Shown piece by piece: positions 56,027-63,991 of a stretch of 64,000 nt of DNA. The position numbers and the translations under genes are program-made. The stretch lies in contig NZ_JBQCKK010000009.1 of NCBI RefSeq assembly GCF_051967035.1, forward strand, positions 78,747 through 142,746, read 5' to 3'. The DNA is from Brevibacillus sp051967035. GTDB lineage: Bacteria; Bacillota; Bacilli; Brevibacillales; Brevibacillaceae. Position 1 is the stretch's first letter. Each line of letters opens with the position of its first letter. The notes beneath the pieces were generated by a model. The model made no database searches. It saw nothing but the letters and a program-made list of their open reading frames with translations, and had not been told where the DNA came from.

Positions 56027-56620
56027 CTAATCGTGCAGCCCTTTTCCCTCAAGAATCTGCTGCCTGTATTTTTCAATCCTGGACGTACGGGTTTTGGTTT
56101 GCTTCGGTTGAGAAAAATAAAGAAGGTACGCACGCTGCCGTCCCGGTGTCAACGCCGCGAACGCTGCTTTCAAGGCAGGGTCTTCGGCGAATTTGGCCTG
56201 AAGCTCGTCCGGAATGATGTCTTCGGTATTCTGTTTCCGCTCTACTTCCAAACCGGCTTTTTCCACTTCGATCGCTGCCTGAATGTAAGCTTTGAGGATG
56301 GCTTCCTTTTCGATGATTTCTTGCACAGTGGTAAACCGAATCTGGCGCGCCGCTTGTACATTCGCCGTTTGCTGGACGAGAATCCCATGAGGGTCCGGCA
56401 ACAAGGCCCCTTTGTGGAACAGAAGTGCGCAATACTCTTTAAATCCATGGATCAATACGATGTTTTTGCTGTTCAACGTGTAGCAAGGATGCATCCACTT
56501 AAAATCCTCGGTTAGTCCACAGGCGCGCACAATTTCGCGCAGCTTCTCAAATTCAGCCTTCCACTTTGTTTCTTTGCTTACAAATGCTTCGACCTTGGGG
56601 TGCGTTTCGCTAATGGTCAT
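56027..56620 (-). CDS. YdeI/OmpD-associated family protein (DUF1801 plus OmdA)
   Basis: A 197-residue protein in two parts: an N-terminal DUF1801-like domain (KLREIVRACGLTEDFKWMHP, VLIHGFKEYCALLFHKGALL) and a C-terminal YdeI/OmdA tail (IPDELQAKFAEDPALKAAF, LTPGRQRAYLLYFSQPKQTK, TRTSRIEKYRQQILEGKG). The role is unknown; relatives affect antimicrobial peptide sensitivity. ATG 56620 is preceded by GAGGAGTG. It begins the accessory block on this side. Confidence 0.85.
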   Translation of the reverse strand: MTISETHPKVEAFVSKETKWKAEFEKLREIVRACGLTEDFKWMHPCYTLNSKNIVLIHGFKEYCALLFHKGALLPDPHGILVQQTANVQAARQIRFTTVQEIIEKEAILKAYIQAAIEVEKAGLEVERKQNTEDIIPDELQAKFAEDPALKAAFAALTPGRQRAYLLYFSQPKQTKTRTSRIEKYRQQILEGKGLHD

Positions 56621-56727
56621 GAAGGACACTCCTCGTCAATTTTTTGTTCCGATGGCAGTCAGCTAGCCAGTTGCTTGGGAAATACTCCTTGCGCCGATTG
56701 CGGTAAAGGAAGCCTTTCCCCAAGTCT

Positions 56728-57110
56728 TTATCTCCACCATTTATTTTGAGGAATCAACTTAATTTCAACATCAAACTTATTTTTAAACCATTTGTTCATC
56801 TGCGTTTTCATCACGAAATATTCGGATGCCGAATGCGAAACCCCAATAAGTGACATGGTTGTCTCCGAAGAATAATCCATCACCATTTGGTATTTGCGTT
56901 TACCATAGTCGTTATCAATATGACAATGAATTTCCCCCGTTATATATTCATGGACACCATTCTGTAATCTTTTTCGAAGCAATTTTGCCAATCAAATTGT
57001 ATAGGCTCATAAACCATGGGAATAAATTTACAAAAACCAGGGTCTGTACTCAGTTCACTAATTTTGAAAAACTCATTCAGACTTCCTTCGATTTTCGATA
57101 AAGGTTCCAT
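56728..57110 (-). pseudogene. Frameshifted unknown gene
   Basis: ATG 57110 (after GAGGTGATCC) opens a frame ending MVSMNI at 56940, while a second frame from about 56991 continues to 56728 (GVHEYITGEIHCHIDNDYG, ending LIPQNKWWR). The frames overlap near an AAAAA run at 56968-56972, so a single-base indel probably split one gene of about 125 codons. The product has no signature I recognise. A sequencing error is possible. Confidence 0.6.
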
Positions 57111-57417
57111 AGGATCACCTCGCTCAAGTAAGGGATATTTTACCAGAGCATATATTCTGATGGCTAGACGTATCGTATGTTTTCGGTCAATATACATTCG
57201 ACTTATGGATTAGGAAGTGTTGCATGCTCGTTTTTGTGGCAGTTAGGAACGAATACCAAGCATGAGAGGAACGAGCGGCGCGACTTCAAACAGAAATCGC
57301 CTACGAGCACGATACCGAATCGCGAGTAACGGCATGTAAGGCAGAGTTAATAAAGCTCGACGCGTTAGACGTAAGTCACGAGAAAATCCTGCGCGGCACA
57401 ACTTCCCCAACCGACTA
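57111..57417. other. Interval without a supported gene
   Basis: The first part is A/T-rich upstream sequence of the frameshifted gene; 57240-57420 is mixed. A minus-strand open frame at 57243-57434 has no ribosome site. No IS ends or inverted repeats were found. Confidence 0.45.
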
Positions 57418-57443
57418 AAAAGGGGCGTAGCCATACGCGGCTA
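57418..57443 (-). terminator. Terminator hairpin retained beside the rlmD fragment
   Basis: On the minus strand GGGGCTAGCC pairs with GGCTACGCCCC, followed by TTTTTAG. The same hairpin, in slightly different form, follows the intact rlmD gene at 61961-61988. Confidence 0.7.
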
Positions 57444-57491
57444 GCCCCTTCTTTCCATCAATAGGACACTCTCCACAAGTATCGTATGACG
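57441..57491 (-). pseudogene. C-terminal fragment of an rlmD-like methyltransferase gene
   Basis: The minus strand reads HTILVESVLLMERRG then a stop, aligning with the end of the intact RlmD at 61972-63366 (HTAHVECVLLMEWRGEPK). The following terminator is also shared. It is in the same orientation as the intact gene. Confidence 0.75.
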
Positions 57492-57509
57492 AGTGCAGCA
57501 CGCCAGAGT

Positions 57510-57962
57510 TTAACACCTTACATGCTTGCGCTTGAAACCAAGCTGTCCTTTATCTACTGCTTTTTGAATATTTTCCAAAGCATGTATGAGCTTGCTTTTG
57601 TTTTTGTCCCGTTTGACTTCTACCGGGCCTACTGCCTTGGCAGTCTCGACAGCCTTGTCATGGAGCGGCACATAAGATACAGCCACCGTATACATAAAGT
57701 TGTTCATCGCGTATTTCGCTCGTTCGGGAGCAGCGTGAATCGTGCGTTGCACCAGATCAAGCATACTGGAAATTTTGTCCGCGGAGAACTCATGATCCGG
57801 ACGATTCCCCAACAGCCAGCAGTAGCAGCTCCAACTCGCCGACATTCGCAACTCTTCACCGCTTGCGATCCATCTATCGGCAACTTTTGGGGCAATATTT
57901 GATTCCGCTAAAGTTACGGCAACCGCATAATCGGACAGCATGTAAAAATAAGCCGCATCCAT
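57510..57962 (-). pseudogene. N-terminally truncated AlkD-like DNA alkylation repair gene
   Basis: This 150-codon frame resembles the C-terminal two thirds of AlkD-type HEAT-repeat glycosylases: IAPKVADRWIASGEELRM, SWSCYCWLLGNRPDHEFS, AKYAMNNFMYTVAVSYVPLH, KAVETAKAVGPVEVKRDKNK and the family-like end GFKRKHVRC. About 80 N-terminal residues are absent and the start ATG directly follows an in-frame stop with no ribosome site. It sits between two fragments of an rlmD-like gene. Confidence 0.6.
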
Positions 57963-57970
57963 CTAATCCA

Positions 57971-58054
57971 CTATTTGTCTTTCCTAAACAAGAGCGACAC
58001 AGCCTCCACGCTCACCAGCTTGGCAATATCCTTCAACAGCGTGGACGGATTACC
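57971..58054 (-). pseudogene. Internal fragment of an rlmD-like methyltransferase gene
   Basis: The minus strand reads GNPSTLLKDIAKLVSVEAV, then SLLFRKDK and a stop. It matches intact RlmD CNPSTLAKDVAKL-LVSVQPV with about five residues deleted. Together with the fragment at 57441-57491 it brackets the AlkD-like fragment. Confidence 0.7.
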
Positions 58055-58096
58055 GAGTTGTCACCTTACCCTTGCCAGGATGTGGTGAAGAGAGAT

Positions 58097-58554
58097 TCAG
58101 CAGTTAGGGGACGGAAACCCTGCCCGGCTCCATAGCCATCGTGGAGTATGGACGTCAATGGGAGCCAAACCACTGCCTTCCAGTGCTTTTTCCCATGCTT
58201 CCGCAACCAGCTTTCTATCGTCCGCAGTTCCGTTTAGCACATCCGAAGTGCATAACCCTAATCTCACTGTTGCCTTCATAATGTGTGTATCAGGAGCGAT
58301 AGTGATAGTATCAACTCACGGGACTGCCACTTCACCCCTGTATAGGTCTCCATGACGTACAGCCAGTAATTGAAGATTTTCGGACCGGATAAATAGGGAA
58401 ATTCAGATTTGAGCGTTACCTGCATCATGCTTTGTAAGCGAGAGATGTTGTAGTGAACGGATTCCAGCAATCTCGACATGTAATGTCGACACAGGCAACT
58501 CAATTCCTCAGTAAAGGCGTAAGCGCATTCCAAATGTCTATAAAATGGGGTCAT
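58097..58554 (-). pseudogene. Frameshifted unknown conserved gene
   Basis: The frame 58554-58276 (EFPYLSGPKIFNYWLYVMET) and the frame 58279-58097 (MKATVRLGLCTSDVLNG, PIDVHTPRWLWSRAGF) overlap by ATGA. Reading the second frame upstream of its ATG gives APDTHI, which continues the sense of the first (SRELI then IAPDTHIMKATVRLG), so this looks like one gene split by a frameshift near 58300-58320. I cannot name the family. Confidence 0.55.
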
Positions 58555-58582
58555 GATCAGCGACTGAACGGAGAGTTGTTTG

Positions 58583-59401
58583 TTAAATCAAAACTTCGGC
58601 TGAGACTCGTACGACGTAGCTATCGGGATTGATCTCGGAGAAATAGTTCAGCAGGTCCATGATGTACACATTTCCACATGCCTTCATTCCGTTTCGCTCG
58701 ATATACGTTTTGATCATGGCGCAGGCTTCCGGCAAAGACTCGTAAGAACCTTTATAGTCCATAACCGCATACAAACCTTTTGGCTTGGTAATCATTCTAT
58801 CTCCCCAAATAGGCGCTTTAAGCTTATTTGCGACATAACTCCAGGAGAAGTCGCCGGATTCAAACGTTTCTCTGTTTACAATTGCCCAGATTGGAAATTC
58901 ATGATTAATCAAATGCTTTTCGCAATATGCTCGATGCTCGCTTAACTTGGAATTAAATTCCTTCTCATCGCCCTGTTTAAGCGGTGTCGCAATCAAATAC
59001 TCCGCTTGGCATTCTTCTATCGATGGATCAGTCCGCAGCTCCTTCATTGATGTCTTCGTAATTTGAATGGCGTTTTGCATAATATCCTGCATCCGTTTGA
59101 TTCGGTGCAGTTCCCTCTCCAGCTCATGCTGCTTCTGTTTGAACAGCTCCTCGAGCTTCTGGGCGTTACGGTCCTGAAGATACCCTTTGATCTCCTGCAG
59201 AGAACTTCCCGTCTTTTTGAGTACATTAATAATATCCAAAATATAGGATTGCCTCAGAGAATAATAGCGGTACCCGTTTGCGTGAATGAACTCGGGCTTC
59301 AAAAGTCCGATCTCGTCATAATGAAAAAGGGTGTGTTTCGTCACCCCGCCTATGGCCGCCATTTCGCTAGTTGTGAAGTAGTAGCAATTGTCACTATTCA
59401 A
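58583..59401 (-). CDS. MerR family regulator with GyrI-like effector domain
   Basis: A 272-residue regulator: a MerR winged helix (1-75: FTTSEMAAIGGVTKHTLFHY, GLLKPEFIHANGYRYYSL), a long dimerisation helix (76-120) and a C-terminal GyrI/BmrR-like ligand-binding domain (130-272: YLIATPLKQGDEKEF, GLYAVMDYKGSYESLPEA). It is BmrR-like in layout. The start is TTG 59401 with GGGAGGAAC upstream. It is divergent from a drug exporter gene whose promoter has MerR geometry, so it very probably activates it when a toxic ligand binds. Confidence 0.88.
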   Translation of the reverse strand: MNSDNCYYFTTSEMAAIGGVTKHTLFHYDEIGLLKPEFIHANGYRYYSLRQSYILDIINVLKKTGSSLQEIKGYLQDRNAQKLEELFKQKQHELERELHRIKRMQDIMQNAIQITKTSMKELRTDPSIEECQAEYLIATPLKQGDEKEFNSKLSEHRAYCEKHLINHEFPIWAIVNRETFESGDFSWSYVANKLKAPIWGDRMITKPKGLYAVMDYKGSYESLPEACAMIKTYIERNGMKACGNVYIMDLLNYFSEINPDSYVVRVSAEVLI

Positions 59402-59480
59402 TACGAATCGTTCCTCCCAATTCGATGTCTCGAAAAACTATACACTGGTCTTTCCAAATTTTACTACTGAAAATTAGGCT

Positions 59481-59511
59481 TTGACTATAGGGTAACCCGA
59501 TAGTTTAGAGT
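59481..59511 (+). promoter_or_regulatory. MerR-type promoter of the MFS exporter gene
   Basis: TTGACT (59481-59486) and TAGAGT (59506-59511) are 19 bases apart, the overlong spacer typical of MerR-activated promoters. The spacer is filled by a dyad centred at 59494, CTATAGGGT-A-ACCCGATAG, with one mismatch. Confidence 0.85.
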
Positions 59512-59559
59512 CGGTTTTATAAGATTTCTATATTAGGAGAATATGGAGGAAGAATACAG

Positions 59560-61044
59560 ATGTATAGTTTCAAACAGTGGCTTATTCTGGGCGTTGTATC
59601 GAGCGCACTTTTGCTCATTGTCATGGATTCGACGATTCTTTATACAGCTTTGCCAAGCTTAACCTATGACCTTGGCGCGTCGGCATCAGAAAAATTATGG
59701 ATTCTAAACGGCTATTCGCTCGTTATGGCAGGCCTGCTGCCGGCGATGGGGACGCTCGGGGACCGCTACGGCCACAAAAAAATATTTGCTCTTGGATTGC
59801 TTGTTTTTACGGCAACTTCCCTTTTAGCCGCTTTTGCTCCAAGCCCGACTGTGCTTGTAGTGGCGCGGGTGCTTCTTGCAATTGGAGCATCCATGATGAT
59901 GCCTGCTACATTGTCCATCATCAGAATGACCTTTACCGACCCGCGTGAGCTTGGACTCGCGATAGGGATCTGGGCCGCCATTGCCTCCGGAGGGGCGGGG
60001 GCCGGTCCGATCATAGGCGGATTTCTTGTGGAGCACTACTGGTGGGGCGCCGCCTTCTTGATAAACGTTCCTATCGCGCTCCTGGCTTTTATATTAACCA
60101 TGGTGTATGTCCCCGGTCATGAGGGCAACAAGGATACAAAATGGGATATTACCGGCTCCGTCCAGATCATGGTTTCCATGGTGGCGATTGTTTTTGCCAT
60201 CAAAGAATTTGCAAAACGTGATGGTTCTCCGGCGCTTGCCGCAGTTAGCACCATTATCGGAATTGTCGTGTTGCTGATCTTTATTCGTCGTCAGTTGAGA
60301 AGCTCCACCCCGTTGCTTGACTTGTCACTCTTTAAGATATCCCCATTTACGGCAGGATGTATTACAGCTGTAGTTGGCCTGTTTGGACAGCTGGGCATTC
60401 AATATATCGTAACTCAGCGGCTTCAGTTGGTGGAGCAATTAAGTCCGCTGCAAGCGGGATTCATTACATTAAGCGTACCGGCTGCAGCTCTTGTGGCGGG
60501 GCCGTTAATCGGGAAGATTATTCATCTTTACAATGTGATACGACTCAAGAGTCTCTCCCTTCTGATTGCGACCGTAGGAACGGTCATTTATCTCTTTCAG
60601 TATGATGCCGGAATAGCGGGTCAAATCACTGGACTGGCTCTTCTTGGGGCAGGCTTGGGAGCAGGCATGACGGCAGCTTCGCATTCCATCATGAGCTCTG
60701 CACCGCCTGAAAAAGCGGGAATGGCGGCATCAATTGAAGAAGTAGCGTATGAAGTTGGAGGTGCAACCGGAATTGCCATTGTTGGAAGCTTATCCGGTCT
60801 TATGTACTCGCTGAGCATGATCATTCCGGAGGGACTCCAGGTTCCAGCTAACGTAAAAGACAGTCTGGATGAAGCCCTACTCGTTGCGGAAGATTTGCCT
60901 GTTCAGGCGTCGGAGGCTTTAAGAGCGGCGGGACGCGCTGCCTTTGACGAATCTTTTTCCTTTGTCTTGGTAGGGCTGTCAGTATTTTTTGCCCTGGCTG
61001 CACTCGCCATGGAATGGATGATAGCCCGCTCCAGGAAATTGTAA
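59560..61044 (+). CDS. 14-helix MFS drug exporter (DHA2, QacA/SmvA-like)
   Basis: A 494-residue transporter with about 14 membrane segments. DHA2 features: motif D1 near LLIVMDSTILYTALPSL, motif A GDRYGHKKIFALG after segment 2 and motif C in IASGGAGAGPIIGGFLVEH. Relatives export quaternary ammonium compounds and dyes. ATG 59560 follows ATGGAGGAAG. The MerR regulator and its operator upstream indicate inducible efflux. Confidence 0.9.
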   Translation: MYSFKQWLILGVVSSALLLIVMDSTILYTALPSLTYDLGASASEKLWILNGYSLVMAGLLPAMGTLGDRYGHKKIFALGLLVFTATSLLAAFAPSPTVLVVARVLLAIGASMMMPATLSIIRMTFTDPRELGLAIGIWAAIASGGAGAGPIIGGFLVEHYWWGAAFLINVPIALLAFILTMVYVPGHEGNKDTKWDITGSVQIMVSMVAIVFAIKEFAKRDGSPALAAVSTIIGIVVLLIFIRRQLRSSTPLLDLSLFKISPFTAGCITAVVGLFGQLGIQYIVTQRLQLVEQLSPLQAGFITLSVPAAALVAGPLIGKIIHLYNVIRLKSLSLLIATVGTVIYLFQYDAGIAGQITGLALLGAGLGAGMTAASHSIMSSAPPEKAGMAASIEEVAYEVGGATGIAIVGSLSGLMYSLSMIIPEGLQVPANVKDSLDEALLVAEDLPVQASEALRAAGRAAFDESFSFVLVGLSVFFALAALAMEWMIARSRKL

Positions 61045-61115
61045 GATTTAGAAAATGTTATGTGCGCTTCTACCCAGTCATTAAGTTCCTCCGTGGGAGG
61101 AATCTACAAAAACTT

Positions 61116-61907
61116 TCAGTCCCTTAACTGTCTTATTTCATTTTGCATATACTCAGAAAACTCTACTAACAGTGTACCATCAAACTCTGGTTCATTTACT
61201 AGTCCATTGTATTCATCCAAGCAATTGGAAATTAAGAATTGGAATTTACGGGGCAAAACTTTAAGTCCCCATTCGCCCCCCTCTTTCTTAGAGGATACTA
61301 CGCCCTCTTGCAAAAACAGAAGAACCCTGCAAAGATTTAAGGCATAATAAACAGGCGAATCAATAATTTCCTTGGATGCTTCTCTAATATCGTTGAGAAT
61401 TGATTGCATATAGTATTTTTTGTCAATTGGTTGAAAGAGAATTTGAATTGGTCTGCCATGAAGTGTAATTCCTCTTTGAAATGTGACTGTAAAATGCGCC
61501 GCAAGGTCAGGGTCTTCAAAACCACCACAGACATAACTTTCGTCAGATTGATACTTTTCACGATGATAATCTGAGTAATGATATTCAAATGGAGTAGGAT
61601 AAACAAAATTTTTCACAAAGGACTCCAAAACAATGCTTAACTCAATCCCACGACCGCTCGGTAAATCATTATGGAGTAATAAAACATGTTTTGTAATAGC
61701 CTTTTGCTCGTCTATTGAAAGTTTGTTCTTTGCCACAATCAATAAGTCTATATCACTATTATTTGGGTTAAAGCATCCCATTGCTAACGAACCGTGTAAA
61801 TATATACCTACTAAGTTATCCTTCATCGCCATACGAAAGGTTGCAACAATTTTTTGTAAGTAGGATTCAATGTCCACAAGACCATCCGCCTTATATTGAA
61901 GTGTCAT
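61116..61907 (-). CDS. Aminoglycoside nucleotidyltransferase-like protein
   Basis: A 263-residue protein with the nucleotidyltransferase motif VGIYLHGSLAMGCFN...SDIDLLIV (G39, S40, D52, D54), as in ANT(9)/AadA enzymes, and a C-terminal helical DUF4111 domain (ALNLCRVLLFLQEG, VSSKKEGGEWGLKVL). Such enzymes adenylate spectinomycin or streptomycin, but many chromosomal relatives have other or no resistance activity. ATG 61907 follows AAAAAAGGTC. Its A/T-rich codon use differs from the flanking core genes and suggests transfer. Confidence 0.82.
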   Translation of the reverse strand: MTLQYKADGLVDIESYLQKIVATFRMAMKDNLVGIYLHGSLAMGCFNPNNSDIDLLIVAKNKLSIDEQKAITKHVLLLHNDLPSGRGIELSIVLESFVKNFVYPTPFEYHYSDYHREKYQSDESYVCGGFEDPDLAAHFTVTFQRGITLHGRPIQILFQPIDKKYYMQSILNDIREASKEIIDSPVYYALNLCRVLLFLQEGVVSSKKEGGEWGLKVLPRKFQFLISNCLDEYNGLVNEPEFDGTLLVEFSEYMQNEIRQLRD

Positions 61908-61960
61908 AATATTGACCTTTTTTCACAGTATCACTGACATTGTTATAAGACTCTAAAACA

Positions 61961-61988
61961 AGGGGCGTAGCCTATTTAGGCTCGCCCC
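61961..61988 (-). terminator. Terminator after rlmD
   Basis: On the minus strand GGGGCGAGCC pairs with GGCTACGCCCC (one mismatch) around TAAATA, followed by TTGTTTT. The first arm overlaps the stop codon region. Confidence 0.75.
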
Positions 61989-63366
61989 TCCATTCCATCA
62001 ATAATACGCACTCCACATGCGCCGTATGCGGAAACATATCCACCGGCTGCACGCTCACCAGCTCATACCGCCTTAGCAGCTTTGCCACGTCCTTCGCCAA
62101 GGTCGACGGATTGCAGGACACGTACACGATCCGCTTCGGCTGCACGTCCAATAGCGACCGGATCAGCGCATCATCCAGCCCGGTGCGCGGCGGATCGACG
62201 ACGACGACGTCCGGGCGCGTGCCTTGCTTGGCCCATTTGGGCATGAGGACCTCGGCGCGGCCTACGTGGAAGCTAGCGTTGGTCGCCTGGTTGCGCGCTG
62301 CGTTGCGGTTGGCGTCCTCGACGGCTTCCGGGATCAGCTCGATGCCGCGTACCTCGCGGGCATGCGGAGCAAGCCACAAGCCGATCGTGCCCGTGCCGCA
62401 GTACAGGTCGAGTACAAGCTCCTTGCCAGTCAAGGCGGCGGCCTTTTTCACCTCGTTGTACAGCTTCTTCGTCTGCTCCGGATTCAGCTGGAAAAAGGCG
62501 CGCGCTGACAAATCAAACGACAGCTCCCCGAGCTTTTCCGCGATAGCGGGCCTGCCCCAGAGGGAGAGCGTCTGGTCGCCGAAGACGAGCGACGTTTTTT
62601 GCGGATTGACGTTTTGCGCGATGCTGACCAGCTCGGGCAGGCGCGTGCGCAGCTCCAGGATCAGCTCCTTGACGCGCGGAATTTCCTTGGTGGCTGTCAC
62701 CAGCGTCAGCTGCGTTTCGCCTGTGGCAAAAGCCACCCGCGCCACAATCGTGCGAATGACGCCCGTCCGCTTGCGCTCGTCGTAGACGGGGATGCCGAGT
62801 TCCTCGATGATTTGTTTTGCGGTTTGCACGATTTTGGTCGTCGCCTCGTGTTGCACCTGGCAGCCTTCCAGATCAACGAGCTTATGGCTGCCTGTCTGGT
62901 ACAGTCCCGCGATGAGCTTGCCGTTTTGCTTGCCTACCTGGAACTGCGCCTTGTTGCGGTACGACCACGGGTTGTCCATCCCGATGGTCGGGGCGACGGG
63001 GGGAGCGGACAGTCCGGCGTATTTGCGCAGAGACTCGATGACGATCTCCTGCTTGCTCGCAAGCTGTGCCGCATAGTCCATGTGTTGCAGGCTACAGCCG
63101 CCGCATTCCTTGTAGACCGGACAGGGCGGAACGGTGCGCGCGGAAGACTTCTCCACGACGCGCAAGAGCCGGGCCGTTGCGTACTTTTCCCGCGCCTCGG
63201 TCACTTCGGCATGTACGACCTCGCCTGGGAGAGCGCCGGGGACGAAGACAATCTTCCGTTTGAAGTAGCCGATTCCCTCGCCGTTGATTCCCAGACTTTT
63301 TATGGTGAGCGTCATTTGCTGGCCGACGCGAATGATTGCTTCTTGTTCTTTTTTTGGTGTGGGCAT
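61972..63366 (-). CDS. rlmD: 23S rRNA (uracil-C5)-methyltransferase RlmD/RlmCD-type
   Basis: A 464-residue enzyme: TRAM domain (about 15-72), Fe-S cysteines C82, C88 and C91 (PCPVYKECGGC), then a SAM-dependent methyltransferase domain with LDLYCGTGTIGLWLA, VVVDPPRTGLDDALI and the catalytic cysteine in YVSCNPSTLAKDVAKL. Bacillus RlmCD methylates U747 and U1939 of 23S rRNA. The C-terminal sequence is duplicated as fragments about 4.5 kb away, making this gene's 3' end the border of the accessory block. Confidence 0.93.
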   Translation of the reverse strand: MPTPKKEQEAIIRVGQQMTLTIKSLGINGEGIGYFKRKIVFVPGALPGEVVHAEVTEAREKYATARLLRVVEKSSARTVPPCPVYKECGGCSLQHMDYAAQLASKQEIVIESLRKYAGLSAPPVAPTIGMDNPWSYRNKAQFQVGKQNGKLIAGLYQTGSHKLVDLEGCQVQHEATTKIVQTAKQIIEELGIPVYDERKRTGVIRTIVARVAFATGETQLTLVTATKEIPRVKELILELRTRLPELVSIAQNVNPQKTSLVFGDQTLSLWGRPAIAEKLGELSFDLSARAFFQLNPEQTKKLYNEVKKAAALTGKELVLDLYCGTGTIGLWLAPHAREVRGIELIPEAVEDANRNAARNQATNASFHVGRAEVLMPKWAKQGTRPDVVVVDPPRTGLDDALIRSLLDVQPKRIVYVSCNPSTLAKDVAKLLRRYELVSVQPVDMFPHTAHVECVLLMEWRGEPK

Positions 63367-63542
63367 GGGTGTTCTCCTCGGGATGGTTCAGTATTCTTTC
63401 ATTATAGTGGATTGCGAGGCTGGTTGCATCGGGAGGGCGCACACGAAAGCCGGCTGCTGCGCTCACAAATGATGGCAACTTCCTGTGCATGCTTGTTTTT
63501 GTTATAATAGGGCGGAGAATAGTGAGGGAGTTGTGACGTTAG

Positions 63543-63884
63543 ATGCAAGAGCTATTTGACAAAATGAAAGAATACCTCAACATGGATACCGAGATTTCCT
63601 TTGAAGAGTTTGATGACTACTACAAAAAAGTCGTCGCGTTTCTGAACGATAACTGGAAAGAGCTGAACGAGGAAGATACCATGCACATGCTGTTCATCCT
63701 CGACAACCTCAAATCGAACGGCGAAGACCGCGCCAAGCGCAAAGGGAAGGAAGCGAAAAAATACGCGAAAATGGCTCAGCGCGCCGAGATTTGGGCAAAT
63801 GCGCTCATCGGCCGTCTGCGTGAAGCCGGTTTGACCGACGAAGAGATCGGCAAGCGCTATGAAGCCATCTACGAAGCGGTGTAA
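63543..63884 (+). CDS. Conserved small acidic helical protein
   Basis: A 113-residue soluble protein without membrane segments, predicted all-helical: KMKEYLNMDTEISFEEFDDYY at the start, a basic centre (EDRAKRKGKEAKKYAKMAQR) and GLTDEEIGKRYEAIYEAV at the end. I do not recognise the family. The frame is clean; ATG 63543 lies about 20 bases after AGTGAGGGAGTTG, a modest ribosome site. It is divergent from rlmD, with TATAAT at 63503-63508 as a possible -10. Confidence 0.7.
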   Translation: MQELFDKMKEYLNMDTEISFEEFDDYYKKVVAFLNDNWKELNEEDTMHMLFILDNLKSNGEDRAKRKGKEAKKYAKMAQRAEIWANALIGRLREAGLTDEEIGKRYEAIYEAV

Positions 63885-63931
63885 CAGTCGACGATAGCAG
63901 AAAGCAGGAGAGAGCCACCTTGGTGATATGC

Positions 63932-63991
63932 TCCCTCCATAGTAGACAGGCAAAAGAAAGGTCTGTACTGTCTACTGTGGAGGGATTTTTT
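63932..63991 (+). terminator. Strong hairpin with T run at the window edge
   Basis: CCCTCCATAGTAGACAG pairs with CTGTCTACTGTGGAGGG (one mismatch) around 18 bases, followed by ATTTTTTAT. This is a good terminator for the gene at 63543. The 3' arm GGAGGG also lies seven bases before an ATG at 63992 that starts MGK and runs off the window, so it might instead be a ribosome site hidden in a stem. Confidence 0.75.

Noticed and set aside
57243..57434. Minus-strand frame rich in Arg and Leu between the broken genes
   Set aside because: No ribosome site and no recognised pattern; it overlaps the retained rlmD terminator.
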